Shown piece after piece: positions 17,150 through 27,092 of a stretch of 64,000 nt of DNA (position 1 is its first letter; each line of letters starts with the position of its first letter). The position numbers were made by a program, and so were the translations under genes. The stretch is from Campylobacter sp. RM10537 (GTDB lineage Bacteria; Campylobacterota; Campylobacteria; Campylobacterales; Campylobacteraceae), in NCBI RefSeq assembly GCF_022369435.1, contig NZ_CP059597.1:868001-932000 (forward strand), read 5' to 3'. Below the pieces are notes generated by a model, which saw only the letters and a list, made by a program, of their open reading frames with translations, was not told the DNA's origin and searched no databases.

Positions 17150-18223
17150 TTAAAGTTGTGCAGCCACTTCAGCAGCAAAATCTTCAGTTTTCTTTTCTAA
17201 GCCTTCACCAACCTCAAAACGAATAAATTCTACAATTTTAATTTTACCGCCCAATTCTTTTTCTTTTTCAGCAATAACTTGCTCTATAGTTTTTTTATCG
17301 TCCATAACATAAAATTGCCCCATTAAGGTTAATTTGCTATCAAGTTGAGAATTATCCGCGATAAAGCTGTTCATTTTTCCAGGGATAATATTATCCCAAA
17401 TTTTTTCAGGTTTCCCTTGTGCTTTAAGTTCAGCTTTAATATCTTCTTCTGCTTGTTTTAAAATTTCTTCACTGAGTTGTTTTCTACTTGCAAATTTAGG
17501 TATTTTAAGCTCTGGTTTATTTGGATCTTTAAGTCTGCGTCTTTCTTCATTTTCTTTTTCAAGTTCAGCAACTAAAGCCTTATATTCACTTTCAACAAAA
17601 GAAATATCTAATTCCTCATAACTTAAATAGCTTGGTTTCATTGCTGCTATATGCATACAAATTTGTTTTAAAAAATCTCTTGATTTAGAAGCAATTTCAG
17701 CACTATCGCAAGCAGCAGCAATAATAACGCCTATACGTCCATTTGTATGGATATAACCATTTACAACACCATTAGCACTTGATTTTAAAGTCGCAAATCT
17801 TCTTACAACTAAATTTTCACCAATAGTTGCAATTTGACTTTTTAAATATTCTTCAAATTTTACCCCATTGATTATGCTCGAATGAAGCTCTTCAACACTT
17901 TGTAAGCTATTGTTTTGAATGTGTGCTGTTGTATCTTTAGTCAAAGAAATAAATTGATCATTTTTAGCTACAAAGTCGGTCTCTGAATTGATTTCAGTGA
18001 TAGTTACGCTTGAAAAATCATCATTAACTTTAACACTTACTAAACCTTCAGCGGCAAGTCTGTCGGCTTTTTTTGCAGCCTTACCTAATCCTTTTTCTCT
18101 TAAAAGCTGAACTGCTTTGTCAAAATCTCCATCAGTTTCACTCAAAGCATTTTTACAATCCATCATCCCCGCGCCTGTGCTTTCACGGAGTTCTTTTACC
18201 ATTGCAGCAGTAATTTCAGCCAT
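17150..18223 (-). CDS. tsf: Translation elongation factor Ts
   Basis: A 357-residue guanine-nucleotide exchange factor for EF-Tu. The N-terminal UBA-like motif LRESTGAGMMDCKNAL is followed by TDFVAKNDQF, the contact region for EF-Tu. An extension around residues 210-260 (KEENEERRRLKDPNKPELKIP) makes it longer than the E. coli protein (about 283 residues), as in other Campylobacterota. It overlaps the end of rpsB by 1 bp, the standard rpsB-tsf pair. Confidence 0.97.
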   Translation of the reverse strand: MAEITAAMVKELRESTGAGMMDCKNALSETDGDFDKAVQLLREKGLGKAAKKADRLAAEGLVSVKVNDDFSSVTITEINSETDFVAKNDQFISLTKDTTAHIQNNSLQSVEELHSSIINGVKFEEYLKSQIATIGENLVVRRFATLKSSANGVVNGYIHTNGRIGVIIAAACDSAEIASKSRDFLKQICMHIAAMKPSYLSYEELDISFVESEYKALVAELEKENEERRRLKDPNKPELKIPKFASRKQLSEEILKQAEEDIKAELKAQGKPEKIWDNIIPGKMNSFIADNSQLDSKLTLMGQFYVMDDKKTIEQVIAEKEKELGGKIKIVEFIRFEVGEGLEKKTEDFAAEVAAQL

Positions 18224-19014
18224 TATTCTTGCTCCTCTTTAAAATCTTCTTCGCTCATAGCTTCATCTAAAACTTCTTTTTTTTCTTCTTCTGTAATCTC
18301 TTCTTCTTGCGTAATTGGCATTTCACCATCTTGATCTCTTAAATTCTTTCCTTCATTGATAGCTTCAGCGATTTCTTGACAGAAAAGTTGCACAGAACGA
18401 ATCGCATCATCGTTGCCTGGAATAGGATAAGTTACCAAATCAGGATCGCAATTTGTATCAAGAGGCGCCACAACAGGAATTTTTAATTTATTTGCTTCTT
18501 GAACAGCAATTTTTTCTTTAACTGTGTCAATAACAAAGATCATATCTGGTTGAGTTTTTAAATGACGAATTCCTCCGAGATAGGCTAATAATTTTTCTTT
18601 TTTTCTTGTAAGCATCAAAGCTTCTTTTTTAGTTAAAAGTTTGATACTTCCATCTTCTTCCATTTTTTCTATAACTTCTAATTTTCTAATTGATTGACGA
18701 ATAGTGCCAAAATTGGTCATCATACCACCTAACCATCTGTGATTGACATAAGGCATACCACATTTTTCAGCATATTCTTTAATTGCCCCGCCGGCTTGCT
18801 TTTTTGTTCCAACAAAAAGTATAGTTTTACCTTCGGCTGCAGCATCGCGAACAATATTGTAAGTATATCTAAAATATCTCAAAGTTTTTTGCAAATCTAT
18901 AACATAGATACCTTTTCTTTCACCAAAAATAAATTTCTTCATTTTTGGATTCCATCTTCTTGTTTGATGTCCAAAATGAACACCGCATTCTAATAAATCT
19001 CTCATGCTAACCAT
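18223..19014 (-). CDS. rpsB: 30S ribosomal protein S2
   Basis: A 263-residue S2 protein with [19 protein letters not shown] at the N-terminus and [31 protein letters not shown] and the GNDDAIRS region. The acidic tail [21 protein letters not shown] is a lineage extension. ATG 19014 has AAGGAG upstream. A structured leader of about 85 nt precedes it (see separate entries), a possible site for autoregulation by S2. Confidence 0.97.
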   Translation of the reverse strand: MVSMRDLLECGVHFGHQTRRWNPKMKKFIFGERKGIYVIDLQKTLRYFRYTYNIVRDAAAEGKTILFVGTKKQAGGAIKEYAEKCGMPYVNHRWLGGMMTNFGTIRQSIRKLEVIEKMEEDGSIKLLTKKEALMLTRKKEKLLAYLGGIRHLKTQPDMIFVIDTVKEKIAVQEANKLKIPVVAPLDTNCDPDLVTYPIPGNDDAIRSVQLFCQEIAEAINEGKNLRDQDGEMPITQEEEITEEEKKEVLDEAMSEEDFKEEQE

Positions 19015-19030
19015 GATTTCTCCTTATAAA

Positions 19031-19073
19031 TTTAGCTTTTATTCCTCCACACCCCTTAACTAAACAAGCTAAA
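19031..19073 (-). ncRNA. Candidate structured 5' leader of rpsB
   Basis: In the mRNA sense, TTTAGCTT (19073-19066) pairs perfectly with AAGCTAAA (19038-19031), closing a 27-nt loop that contains a G-rich run and GGAGGA. The hairpin ends about 16 nt before the rpsB start, next to the true ribosome site. Structured S2-binding leaders are known in several bacterial groups. Assignment here is inference. Confidence 0.4.
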
Positions 19074-19105
19074 AAGGAAATTGGTGTGTGCGAAATGAAG
19101 TTTCG

Positions 19106-19111
19106 ATTTTA
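19106..19111 (-). promoter_or_regulatory. Candidate -10 box of rpsB-tsf
   Basis: TAAAAT on the minus strand is preceded by TTTTGG. It would give a transcript starting near 19099 and a leader of about 85 nt. It overlaps a short dyad (AAAACTAA / TTAGTTTT, 19114-19131) that may also help end the cfa region on the other side. Confidence 0.45.
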
Positions 19112-19130
19112 CCAAAACTAAGTTTAGTTT

Positions 19131-20294
19131 TTACTTATAGATATATTCTTTAGTTGGGCTTAATTCGTTATTAATTTCTTTTGTAATTAAAAATTGAAAT
19201 AAATCTACACTACCCACGCGAAAAGCTGAAGCACAAGATCTTAAATATAAATCCCACATTCTGATAAATTTTTCATCATATTTTTTTCTAACTTCTGGTA
19301 AAACTTGATTGAAATTTTGACTCCATATATCTAAAGTTTTAGCATAATGTATTCTCAAACTCTCCGCTAAAAGAAGATGAAAATCCCATTCGCTCATCAC
19401 ACCAATAACTTCTCTTAAAGAAGGTAAATATCCTCCTGGAAAAATATATCGATCAATCCAAGCATTAGTTTTACCTTCAAACATAGATAAAATAGAATGT
19501 AAAAGCATCATTCCACCTGGTTTTAATACTTGTTTAATCTTCATAAAATAAAGTCCTAAATTTTCCTTACCTACATGCTCAAACATACCTACAGATACAA
19601 CCTTATCAAAATAATTTTCAAATTCTAAATCTTGATAATTTTGCAATCTTATTTCAACTTTATCATCAAGATTAAATTCTTTAACCCTTTCTTTTGCTTT
19701 TTTATATTGCTCTTCAGAAATAGTCACTCCAACAACATTAACGCCATATTGTTGTGCAGCCATAATAGAAAGCCATCCCCAACCACAACCTATATCTAAA
19801 AGTTTTTCTCCTTTTTTTAAATCTAGCTTTTTTAAAGTATGATTGATTTTATTAATTTGTGCTTGATAAAGAGTATCATTTGGATTTTTAAAATAAGCAC
19901 AAGAATAACTCATAGTTTCATCAAGCCATAATTTATAAAAATCATTTCCCAAATCATAATGACTTTTAATATTTTTACTTTCTTGCTTTTGTGTAATTTT
20001 ACTCAAAACATCTTCTTTATTTTTCAAAAAATGTTTATTTGAAAAATAATATAATACTCTAGCTATTTCATCATAATTTCCCTCTATATCAAGCTTAGAC
20101 TCCATATAATGTTTTGCAAATACTAAACTTGTATCGTTAAATAAATTAAATAAAGGTATTTTTTCTTTAAAAATTAAAGTAAATTGAGAAGGTTTTTTTC
20201 CAATAATCAATTCATCATTATCCCAAAATATAACTTTAAAATCACCATAATTCCATTTTGAAAGAATCTTTTTAATTAATTTTTTTTCAAACAT
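19131..20294 (-). CDS. cfa: Cyclopropane-fatty-acyl-phospholipid synthase
   Basis: A 387-residue SAM-dependent methyltransferase that adds a methylene bridge to unsaturated acyl chains of membrane phospholipids. The catalytic half holds the SAM motif LDIGCGWGWLSIMAAQQYG, preceded by the family block SHYDLGNDFYKLWLDETMSYSC. The later segments VSVGMFEHVG and RYIFPGGYLP are also family features. The N-terminal 100 residues form the lipid-binding domain. Stands alone: it begins 123 bp from petC and ends next to the rpsB promoter. Confidence 0.95.
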   Translation of the reverse strand: MFEKKLIKKILSKWNYGDFKVIFWDNDELIIGKKPSQFTLIFKEKIPLFNLFNDTSLVFAKHYMESKLDIEGNYDEIARVLYYFSNKHFLKNKEDVLSKITQKQESKNIKSHYDLGNDFYKLWLDETMSYSCAYFKNPNDTLYQAQINKINHTLKKLDLKKGEKLLDIGCGWGWLSIMAAQQYGVNVVGVTISEEQYKKAKERVKEFNLDDKVEIRLQNYQDLEFENYFDKVVSVGMFEHVGKENLGLYFMKIKQVLKPGGMMLLHSILSMFEGKTNAWIDRYIFPGGYLPSLREVIGVMSEWDFHLLLAESLRIHYAKTLDIWSQNFNQVLPEVRKKYDEKFIRMWDLYLRSCASAFRVGSVDLFQFLITKEINNELSPTKEYIYK

Positions 20295-20378
20295 AAATAC
20301 TCCAATTCAATAAAAATTATTAAACAGCAGTATTTCTCTTTTAAGTTTAAAATCTAATAAAATTGAAGATAAATTAAA

Positions 20379-20408
20379 AGATTTTCATCACAATACTGAT
20401 GAAAATCT
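20379..20408 (-). terminator. Intrinsic terminator of petABC
   Basis: The 12-bp perfect stem AGATTTTCATCA / TGATGAAAATCT (20379-20390, 20397-20408) with a 6-nt loop is followed, in the minus direction, by TTTAATTT. It lies 8 bp after the petC stop. Confidence 0.85.
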
Positions 20409-20416
20409 AAAAAAGT

Positions 20417-21529
20417 TTAATGAAGTTTAGACCAAACTGAGCGTTTCCAGCCTATAGCAAATACACTTAAAATAACGAAGAATATCATAATATAAATTCC
20501 TGTTTTTTCTCTTTCTTCTTTTTTGCTATCACCTACTTTTTCAATATAAGAAATAACCTTAGCTTGAGCAGATTCTGTTAAACCAACTCTTGGCATAGCA
20601 GTTCCTGGAAGTAATTTTTGAGTATCATTGATAAAATCATGAAGATATTGTTCTCCACGAGATCTAATCATCATTGAAAGATCAGGCGGTATTGAACCTA
20701 AATAAGTTTTTAAATCACTATGTTTTGAAGGAGTGAAAAAATTATCATATTTTACATCATGACAACGACCGCAAGCTTCTATAAAAGTAGCTTTATCTTT
20801 AGCAAACGTAATGTCTTTATTGATTAAAGCAGTTTTTTCAGGACTATTTGCCATTTTTTGATATTTAGTCTCTATTTCTTTTTTAATTGCTATATCTTCA
20901 TTAGTTTCAAATTTATTTCCCATTTCTTTAAGATAAGCAACTACATTAGCTATATTAGCATCCATAACTTCTGGAGTATCTTGATAAGGAGGCATTGGAA
21001 AATTATCTCCAAATTTATGATATACCTTTAAAGCTACTGATGGATTTATCACTAAAGCAGCTAAAAATTTATCATCAAAAATAACCCCAGCAGCACTTAA
21101 ATCAGGAGGAATAACTCCAAAAGCAGAAGAATCAGCTACTGGTGATGTAATATTATCTTCTTTTAAACCGTGACAACTTGCACAATTTTCAGTAAAAAAT
21201 TCTTTACCTTTAGCTACATTACCTTTGCTAAGATCTATTTTTGCAACTTTATCCCAAAGAGTTTTAACTTGATTTAAATCTTCTTTTGCTTTGTCAAGTT
21301 CTTTTTGAGCGCTTTCAATTCTTTTAGTATCATTTGCCTTTTTTGCATCATTTAAAGCTACTTCTTTTTGAGCTAAGATGCTTTTAGCATAATTTAAATC
21401 TTCTGCAGAAAAATTAAAATTAGCAGGAGCAACATGTGGCTTCATTACAGAATGAGCATAAGGTTCAACACCCCAATATACAATTCCTGCAAAAATTACT
21501 ACTATTAAAAATATTTTAATTTCTCTCAT
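20417..21529 (-). CDS. petC: Ubiquinol/menaquinol-cytochrome c reductase, di-haem cytochrome c subunit
   Basis: A 370-residue membrane-anchored di-haem cytochrome c of the bc1 complex, replacing the usual mono-haem c1. Two CxxCH haem sites are visible: CASCH near residue 115 and CGRCH near 252, each followed by a distal Met region (NFPMPPYQD and GTAMPRVG). An N-terminal membrane segment and a C-terminal one (IMIFFVILSVFAIGW) hold it on the periplasmic face. It overlaps petB by 1 bp. It passes electrons from the Rieske centre to periplasmic cytochromes. Confidence 0.95.
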   Translation of the reverse strand: MREIKIFLIVVIFAGIVYWGVEPYAHSVMKPHVAPANFNFSAEDLNYAKSILAQKEVALNDAKKANDTKRIESAQKELDKAKEDLNQVKTLWDKVAKIDLSKGNVAKGKEFFTENCASCHGLKEDNITSPVADSSAFGVIPPDLSAAGVIFDDKFLAALVINPSVALKVYHKFGDNFPMPPYQDTPEVMDANIANVVAYLKEMGNKFETNEDIAIKKEIETKYQKMANSPEKTALINKDITFAKDKATFIEACGRCHDVKYDNFFTPSKHSDLKTYLGSIPPDLSMMIRSRGEQYLHDFINDTQKLLPGTAMPRVGLTESAQAKVISYIEKVGDSKKEEREKTGIYIMIFFVILSVFAIGWKRSVWSKLH

Positions 21530-22776
21530 TATTTAGCTCCTTTTCTTTCCATAATAGTAATTATAGGTAAGATAACTAGAAGCAATAATAAAAATACAAT
21601 AGAAGCATAAAATCCTACCCAAGCATTTACACCCGTTGGAGGCAACTTACCATAAATAGTTAAAACAATCATATCTATTAGTAAAATCCAAAACCAAATA
21701 AAAAATAAAGGTCTCTCATGAGCCGGTTTTACTACTTCACTTCTATCAAGCCAAGGAAGCAAGAAAAAGATTACTTGAGCTATACCAAAAGCTGCTAAAC
21801 CGATATTGAAAGCTTTAATACCGCCTATATCAAAGAAAAATCCTCTTAAAACCTCATAACTCCATAAAAAATACCATTCTGGATAAATATGAGGTGGAGT
21901 TTTAAGCGCATCCGCTGGATCAAAATTAATAGGATCCATAGCAAATTCGAATTTAAAACAAACTAAATAAAAGAAGAAAATCATAAATAAACAAATATAC
22001 ATAAAATCTTTAGATAAAAATCCTGGCCAAAAAGGAATAACTTTTGAATTTCTAGTATCACCTGCCATATATTTTTCAGCTTCTAAATCAAAATCCAATT
22101 CTTCAGAAATTTCATTATTTACATGTGGAATTCTTAAAGAATAAAAATGGAAAGCAATAATTGAAATAATCACTATAGGAAGTAAGCAAACATGAAGCAT
22201 AAAAAATCTTGTTAAAGTTGGATCAGAAACAGCATAATCTCCACGAATCCAAATTACAAGTTCAGGACCTATAAAAGGAATTCCTCCAAAAAGATTAGTA
22301 ATAACTTGTGCAGCCCAATAACTCATCTGCCCCCAAGGAAGCATATAGCCACTGAAAGCTTCAGCTGAAAACACAACAAAAAGAAGCATACCACTTACCC
22401 AAATCATTTCTCTACCGCGTTTATAAGAACCATAATAAATTCCAGTAAACATATGAATATAAATGATTAAAAAGATTACAGAAGCAGCTACACCATGCAT
22501 ATGACGCCATAACCAACCATAATCAACCTCTTGCATAATTGTTTTATTTACGCTATCAAAAGCAAGAGCAGTATCAGGTTTATAATACATTACAAGTAAA
22601 AGACCTGTTACAAAAAGTACTGCAAAAAGTGTTGTTAAAATAACACCCATTGCCCAAAGAAAATTAATTTGTTTAGGAATCCAGTATTTTACCATTAAAA
22701 CATCAAATAATTTATGGACAGCTAATCTTTGATCAAGCCAATCTATTAAGCCATTTGCTTTTCTAATGTGTGCCAT
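21529..22776 (-). CDS. petB: Cytochrome b subunit of bc1 complex
   Basis: A 415-residue full-length cytochrome b with eight or nine membrane segments. The haem-ligand histidines sit in two helices: RHMHGVAASVIFLIIYIHMF and FFMLHVCLLPIVIISIIAFHFY. The quinol-oxidation loop reads PEWYFLW, the variant of PEWY shared by Campylobacterota. It is encoded between petA (2 bp) and petC (1-bp overlap) in a single operon. Confidence 0.96.
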   Translation of the reverse strand: MAHIRKANGLIDWLDQRLAVHKLFDVLMVKYWIPKQINFLWAMGVILTTLFAVLFVTGLLLVMYYKPDTALAFDSVNKTIMQEVDYGWLWRHMHGVAASVIFLIIYIHMFTGIYYGSYKRGREMIWVSGMLLFVVFSAEAFSGYMLPWGQMSYWAAQVITNLFGGIPFIGPELVIWIRGDYAVSDPTLTRFFMLHVCLLPIVIISIIAFHFYSLRIPHVNNEISEELDFDLEAEKYMAGDTRNSKVIPFWPGFLSKDFMYICLFMIFFFYLVCFKFEFAMDPINFDPADALKTPPHIYPEWYFLWSYEVLRGFFFDIGGIKAFNIGLAAFGIAQVIFFLLPWLDRSEVVKPAHERPLFFIWFWILLIDMIVLTIYGKLPPTGVNAWVGFYASIVFLLLLLVILPIITIMERKGAK

Positions 22777-22778
22777 AA

Positions 22779-23282
22779 TTAAGCCTCCTTGGTCATTTTT
22801 TTATATTCTGGTCCCTCTTCACCTAAAACAAGTTTAGTGCCTTCAATTTTAAAAGGAGGGATATCAAGAGGTCTTGGAGGAGGCCCAAAAATATTTTTTC
22901 CACTCGTATCAAATTCCCCACCATGGCAAGCACATTTAAAAATTTGCTCACTTGGATGATACGCAGGAATACAGCCCAAATGCGTGCATAATCCTATAAC
23001 AACAGTATATGCTGCATTATCAACTACAACATCGCGTTTTGGATCTTTTGCCATACTAGCATCTTTTTTTAAAATAAAAATAGGTTTTTTTCTCCATTCT
23101 ATCGTTCTAAGCTCTCCAGCTTGCATTCCAGATAAATCTACTGTAGTAAAACCTGCAGCTTTAACACTTGGAAGCGGATCCCAAGTTTTTTTCATCGCAA
23201 CAAGCGAAAAAACACCACCTACAGCAGCTACTGTTCCAAATGCAACTCCCATAAAGCTTCTTCTGCTTTCAGATGTAGCCAT
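22779..23282 (-). CDS. petA: Rieske iron-sulfur subunit of bc1 complex
   Basis: A 167-residue [2Fe-2S] protein. The cluster ligands appear as CTHLGC and CACHGGEFD. The N-terminus SRRSFMG followed by a hydrophobic stretch is a twin-arginine signal anchor, consistent with Tat export of the folded protein (tatA is also in this window). I chose ATG 23282 with AAAGGA 7 bp upstream; an in-frame ATG at 23297 lies before that ribosome site. First gene of petABC. Confidence 0.95.
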   Translation of the reverse strand: MATSESRRSFMGVAFGTVAAVGGVFSLVAMKKTWDPLPSVKAAGFTTVDLSGMQAGELRTIEWRKKPIFILKKDASMAKDPKRDVVVDNAAYTVVIGLCTHLGCIPAYHPSEQIFKCACHGGEFDTSGKNIFGPPPRPLDIPPFKIEGTKLVLGEEGPEYKKMTKEA

Positions 23283-23371
23283 AACTCGTCCTTTCATTTT
23301 TTATTTAAACAAACCATTAGTTTATCTAAAATAAAATAAATTTTTTCTTTGCTTATTAATCTCTTGTTTAC

Positions 23372-24637
23372 TTATTTTAAAATAAGTCCTAAAAAAGAGA
23401 AAAAAAGAACAATTAATGTAATAAAAAAGCTAAATTTGCAATATTGAAGAAAAGAAATTCTAATACCTCTTTTTGCTATAAGCTCTAACCAAAATAAAGT
23501 TGCCAAAGAACCTATAGGAGTAAGCTTTGAGCCGATATTAACCCCTAAAAGATGTGCATATATCATATCTTTTGAAAAATCTTTTAATGCTAAATCTCCA
23601 ATTAAAGTCATGGGTAAATTATTAAAAATAGAAGATAATAAAGCTGAAACAAAGCCTGTTCCCATAATAGAATTAATTCTATTATGTTCAAAATTTTGAT
23701 ATAAATTGGATAAAATTTCACCCACTCCACATTTATGCAAAGCAAAGACAACTATATAAAGTCCAAAACTAAAAATAAAAATACCCCAAGGTGCATGTTT
23801 AACTACACTCAATGCTTCTCTTTTTTTAATCTTATAAGCTATAAACCAAAGAAATAAAGACTCACATAAAGCAATCAAACTTTTATCCCAGTGATATATT
23901 TGAGCAATGAAAAAACTAAACACAAATAAAATCAAATAACAAATACAAAAAAGAAAAAAAGGAGTAGAAATTTTTACTTCTTGAGATATTTTTATTTCAA
24001 GATCGCGTGGCAAAGATCTTAAAAAAATAAAACAAACAACAAAAAGTGTTGATAATAAAACAAATAGACTTGGCAAAAACATACTTTTTGTAAATTCCAA
24101 AAAATCAAGATTAAAATAATTAGCTGTAATTAAATTAGTTAAATTAGAAATAACCAAAGTATTAGAGCTAGCATCACACAAAAAAGAAACACTTAATAAA
24201 AAAGTATTTACAATCATACTTTCATTTAAATTCTTAAAAGTGCTAAAAATCGCAATAACAATAGGAGTGATAATCAAAATAGCACCATCATTTCCTAAAA
24301 AAGCAGTGAGAAAAAATACAAAAATAAGCAAGAAAAACATTAATTTTTTAGTCGCAATTTTTTCATTTTTATTTTTAGAATAAGCTAAAATTTTTATAGC
24401 TATAAAATCAAAAAAACCTAAAATTTCTAAAACAAAAGAAAGTATCATAAGCGCTAAAAGAGTTAAAGAGCTTCCCCAAACAAGATCAAAAATAAAAATA
24501 ATATCTTGCCAATTTACAAGTTTAAAAATATAAACAAAAAAAGCTCCAATTAAAGAAATTATCCATAAAGATAAATTCCAAGGTCTTAAAAAAATAAAAA
24601 CTAAAGTAATTAAAAAAAATAAAATCGCAAGAAACAT
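23372..24637 (-). CDS. ArsB/NhaD-family anion permease
   Basis: A 421-residue protein with 11-12 membrane segments. It has the ArsB-type features FLGNDGAILIITPIVIAIF and GVNIGSKLTPIGSLATLFWLEL in the C-terminal half. In C. jejuni the homologue is annotated arsB (arsenite efflux), but no arsR, arsC or acr3 neighbour is present here. Another anion or Na+/H+ substrate is therefore possible. It overlaps the end of mnmG by 1 bp and is probably translated from the same message. Confidence 0.8.
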   Translation of the reverse strand: MFLAILFFLITLVFIFLRPWNLSLWIISLIGAFFVYIFKLVNWQDIIFIFDLVWGSSLTLLALMILSFVLEILGFFDFIAIKILAYSKNKNEKIATKKLMFFLLIFVFFLTAFLGNDGAILIITPIVIAIFSTFKNLNESMIVNTFLLSVSFLCDASSNTLVISNLTNLITANYFNLDFLEFTKSMFLPSLFVLLSTLFVVCFIFLRSLPRDLEIKISQEVKISTPFFLFCICYLILFVFSFFIAQIYHWDKSLIALCESLFLWFIAYKIKKREALSVVKHAPWGIFIFSFGLYIVVFALHKCGVGEILSNLYQNFEHNRINSIMGTGFVSALLSSIFNNLPMTLIGDLALKDFSKDMIYAHLLGVNIGSKLTPIGSLATLFWLELIAKRGIRISFLQYCKFSFFITLIVLFFSFLGLILK

Positions 24638-26496
24638 TAATTTTGTTTCTTTTGAATTTTTATATAAATTTGTAAAATATCCAAAGCTGCTGGCGTAATA
24701 CCACTAATCTGACTGGCAGCAAATAAAGTTAAAGGCTTATTGAGCTCAAGTTTTTCAATTACTTCGTTACTCAAACCGCTCACATCTCTAAAATTAAAAT
24801 CTTTAGGTATACGCATATCGATTAAATTTTTCATTTTTTCAACTTGTGCTTTTTGCATGATAATATAATGATAATATTTAGCTTCATTTAAGATTTCTCC
24901 TAAAGAATATTCATCCATGGCTTCAAAAATAGGATCTAGTTTCTTTAATTTTTCTATATTAAAACTAGACCGTGCAACTATTTTTTGTAAATTAACAATA
25001 GAACTGATCTTTTCTTCTCCTAAAGAAATTAAAAATTCATTATTTTGATTATTAGGAGTCAATTCTTTTTCTAAAAGAAAATTTAATCCTTTATCTAAAT
25101 TTTGTTTAATATTTTCAATAAATTTATAATCTTCATCTTTTAAAAGTCCAAATTCTTTACCATATTTTCCAAGTCTAATGATAGCATTTTCTTCTCTTAA
25201 AAGTAGTCTAAATTCAGCTCTTGAGGTAAACATTCTATAAGGTTCTTTTGTCCCTTTTATCACCAAATCATCAATTAAAACTCCTATATAAGCTTCATCT
25301 CGTCTTAAAATAAATGGTTCTTTTTCATCAATAGCCAATACTGCATTCACTCCAGCCATAAAGCCTTGTGCTGCAGCTTCTTCATAGCCGGTTGTTCCAT
25401 TAATTTGTCCAGCACAATAAAGATTTTTAATCTTTTTGGTTTCTAAAGTATGATAGAGTTCCGTTGGATCGATATAATCATACTCAATTGCATAACCAAA
25501 ACGTGTAATTTTAGCTTTTTCAAATCCTTTTATCGAAGAAAGCATTTCTTGTTGAACTTCATAAGGCAAAGAAGTAGAAAATCCGTTAATATAATATTCA
25601 GTAGCATCAATTGTTTGAGGTTCTATAAAAAGATGATGACTTTCTTTATCTGTAAAACGATTAATTTTATCTTCTATTGAAGGACAATACCTTGGACCAA
25701 TTCCCTCAATTTGCCCTGTAAAAAGTGGGGCGCGATAAAAATTATTTTTAATAATTTCATGAGTTTTTAAATTTGTCCTTGCTATATAACATGGCAATTG
25801 AATTGGATTAAAGTCTCTGGTTTTAAAACTAAAAGCCTTAGGATTTTTATCTCCATATTGAATTTCAAGAACATTAAAATCAATAGTTTTTGCATCCACT
25901 CTAGGACAAGTTCCGGTTTTTAAACGCCCTATTTTTAAACCGCTATAAGATAAATTTTTTCCTAATTTTATAGAAGAAAGCTCTCCAACTCTTCCTGCTT
26001 CCAGTTTATTTTCTCCTATATGAATAAGTCCATTTAAAAAAGTTCCTGTTGTTAGGATAATTTTTTGAGCTTTATATTCATTATTTAAATTAGTTTTTAC
26101 TCCAATAACTCTATCTTTTTCAAATATCAGCTCACAAACTTGTTCTTGTGAAATTTCTAAATTTTCAAGCTTTAAAAGTTTATTACGTGCAACAATACGA
26201 TATTTATCCATATCAATTTGTGCTCTACTTCCTCTTACTGCTACACCCTTGCTTTCATTTAAAATACGAAATTGTATACCTGCAATATCTGTAATTTCAC
26301 CCATTAAGCCACCCATGGCATCAAGTTCTTTAACCAGATGTCCTTTAGCAAGTCCTCCAATAGCAGGATTACAGCTTGCTGCACCAATTTGTTCTATAAG
26401 AGTTGTTAAAAGTAAGGTTTTTTTGCCCATTTTAGCAGCGACAGCACTTGCCTCAATACCGGCATGTCCACCACCTATGACGATAATATCGAACAT
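24637..26496 (-). CDS. mnmG: tRNA uridine-5-carboxymethylaminomethyl modification enzyme MnmG
   Basis: FAD-dependent subunit (with MnmE) of wobble-uridine modification in tRNA; formerly GidA. The 619-residue protein starts [15 protein letters not shown] (FAD-binding Rossmann motif). It carries the family signatures [24 protein letters not shown] and [21 protein letters not shown] 26496 is preferred over 26514 because AGGA precedes it by 8 bp and the dinucleotide motif follows at once. A TATAAT box lies upstream at 26537. Confidence 0.96.
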   Translation of the reverse strand: MFDIIVIGGGHAGIEASAVAAKMGKKTLLLTTLIEQIGAASCNPAIGGLAKGHLVKELDAMGGLMGEITDIAGIQFRILNESKGVAVRGSRAQIDMDKYRIVARNKLLKLENLEISQEQVCELIFEKDRVIGVKTNLNNEYKAQKIILTTGTFLNGLIHIGENKLEAGRVGELSSIKLGKNLSYSGLKIGRLKTGTCPRVDAKTIDFNVLEIQYGDKNPKAFSFKTRDFNPIQLPCYIARTNLKTHEIIKNNFYRAPLFTGQIEGIGPRYCPSIEDKINRFTDKESHHLFIEPQTIDATEYYINGFSTSLPYEVQQEMLSSIKGFEKAKITRFGYAIEYDYIDPTELYHTLETKKIKNLYCAGQINGTTGYEEAAAQGFMAGVNAVLAIDEKEPFILRRDEAYIGVLIDDLVIKGTKEPYRMFTSRAEFRLLLREENAIIRLGKYGKEFGLLKDEDYKFIENIKQNLDKGLNFLLEKELTPNNQNNEFLISLGEEKISSIVNLQKIVARSSFNIEKLKKLDPIFEAMDEYSLGEILNEAKYYHYIIMQKAQVEKMKNLIDMRIPKDFNFRDVSGLSNEVIEKLELNKPLTLFAASQISGITPAALDILQIYIKIQKKQN

Positions 26497-26536
26497 ATTT
26501 TTTCCTAAAATCAATGAAGTTTTTTAACGAGTAGAG

Positions 26537-26542
26537 ATTATA
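26537..26542 (-). promoter_or_regulatory. -10 box of mnmG
   Basis: A perfect minus-strand TATAAT lies 41-46 bp upstream of the mnmG start. It sits between mnmG and the cetB terminator hairpin. Confidence 0.55.
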
Positions 26543-26550
26543 TAACATCA

Positions 26551-26579
26551 AGACTTAAAACAAAGATTGTTTTAAGTCT
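26551..26579 (-). terminator. Hairpin terminator after cetB
   Basis: The 12-bp perfect stem AGACTTAAAACA / TGTTTTAAGTCT (26551-26562, 26568-26579) has a 5-nt loop and lies 9 bp after the cetB stop. The downstream T-run in the minus direction is short (TTGATGTT), so rho assistance is possible. Confidence 0.65.
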
Positions 26580-26587
26580 ATAAAAAT

Positions 26588-27082
26588 TTATTTACTCTCT
26601 TGAAGAGAGAATATCAATTCATTATAGCTTTTGCCCATACTTTTGCAGAAATCTTTCAACATTTCTACGCCTTTATGGATGCTTTGTTTTTCAGCTCTTA
26701 ATAAATTATTATAAAGATCTTCTATAGTCTCCAATGCTTTACGATTTGGCATACGTCTGACTGAATAATATCCAATAATATTATTCCTAGTATCTAAAGA
26801 AGGTGTTACATTAGCAAAGACCCAATAATAATCATTATTTTTAGTTCTATTTTTTACATAAGCAAAAATTTCTTTACCTTCTTTCATATAGTCCCATAAA
26901 AATTTGAAAACAGTTTTTGGCATATCTTGATGTCTTACTATATTATGAGGTTGATATAATACCTCTTTCATAGTATAATTAGCATATTTTAAAAAATCAT
27001 CATTTGCATAAACTATTAAGCCTTTTAAATCTGTTTTTGAAGTTATCAAACTTTCTTTTTGCAAAAAAATTTCTTTTGACAT
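26588..27082 (-). CDS. cetB: Energy-taxis PAS protein CetB
   Basis: A 164-residue single PAS-domain protein. The Aer-like FAD-binding segment reads NIVRHQDMPKTVFKFLWDYM, followed by YYWVFANVTP and YYSVRR. In C. jejuni CetB senses redox state through FAD and passes the signal to the membrane transducer CetA (established knowledge). It is encoded 10 bp downstream of cetA. The helical tail after residue 110 probably contacts CetA. Confidence 0.93.
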   Translation of the reverse strand: MSKEIFLQKESLITSKTDLKGLIVYANDDFLKYANYTMKEVLYQPHNIVRHQDMPKTVFKFLWDYMKEGKEIFAYVKNRTKNNDYYWVFANVTPSLDTRNNIIGYYSVRRMPNRKALETIEDLYNNLLRAEKQSIHKGVEMLKDFCKSMGKSYNELIFSLQESK

Positions 27083-27092
27083 TTAAACTTCC

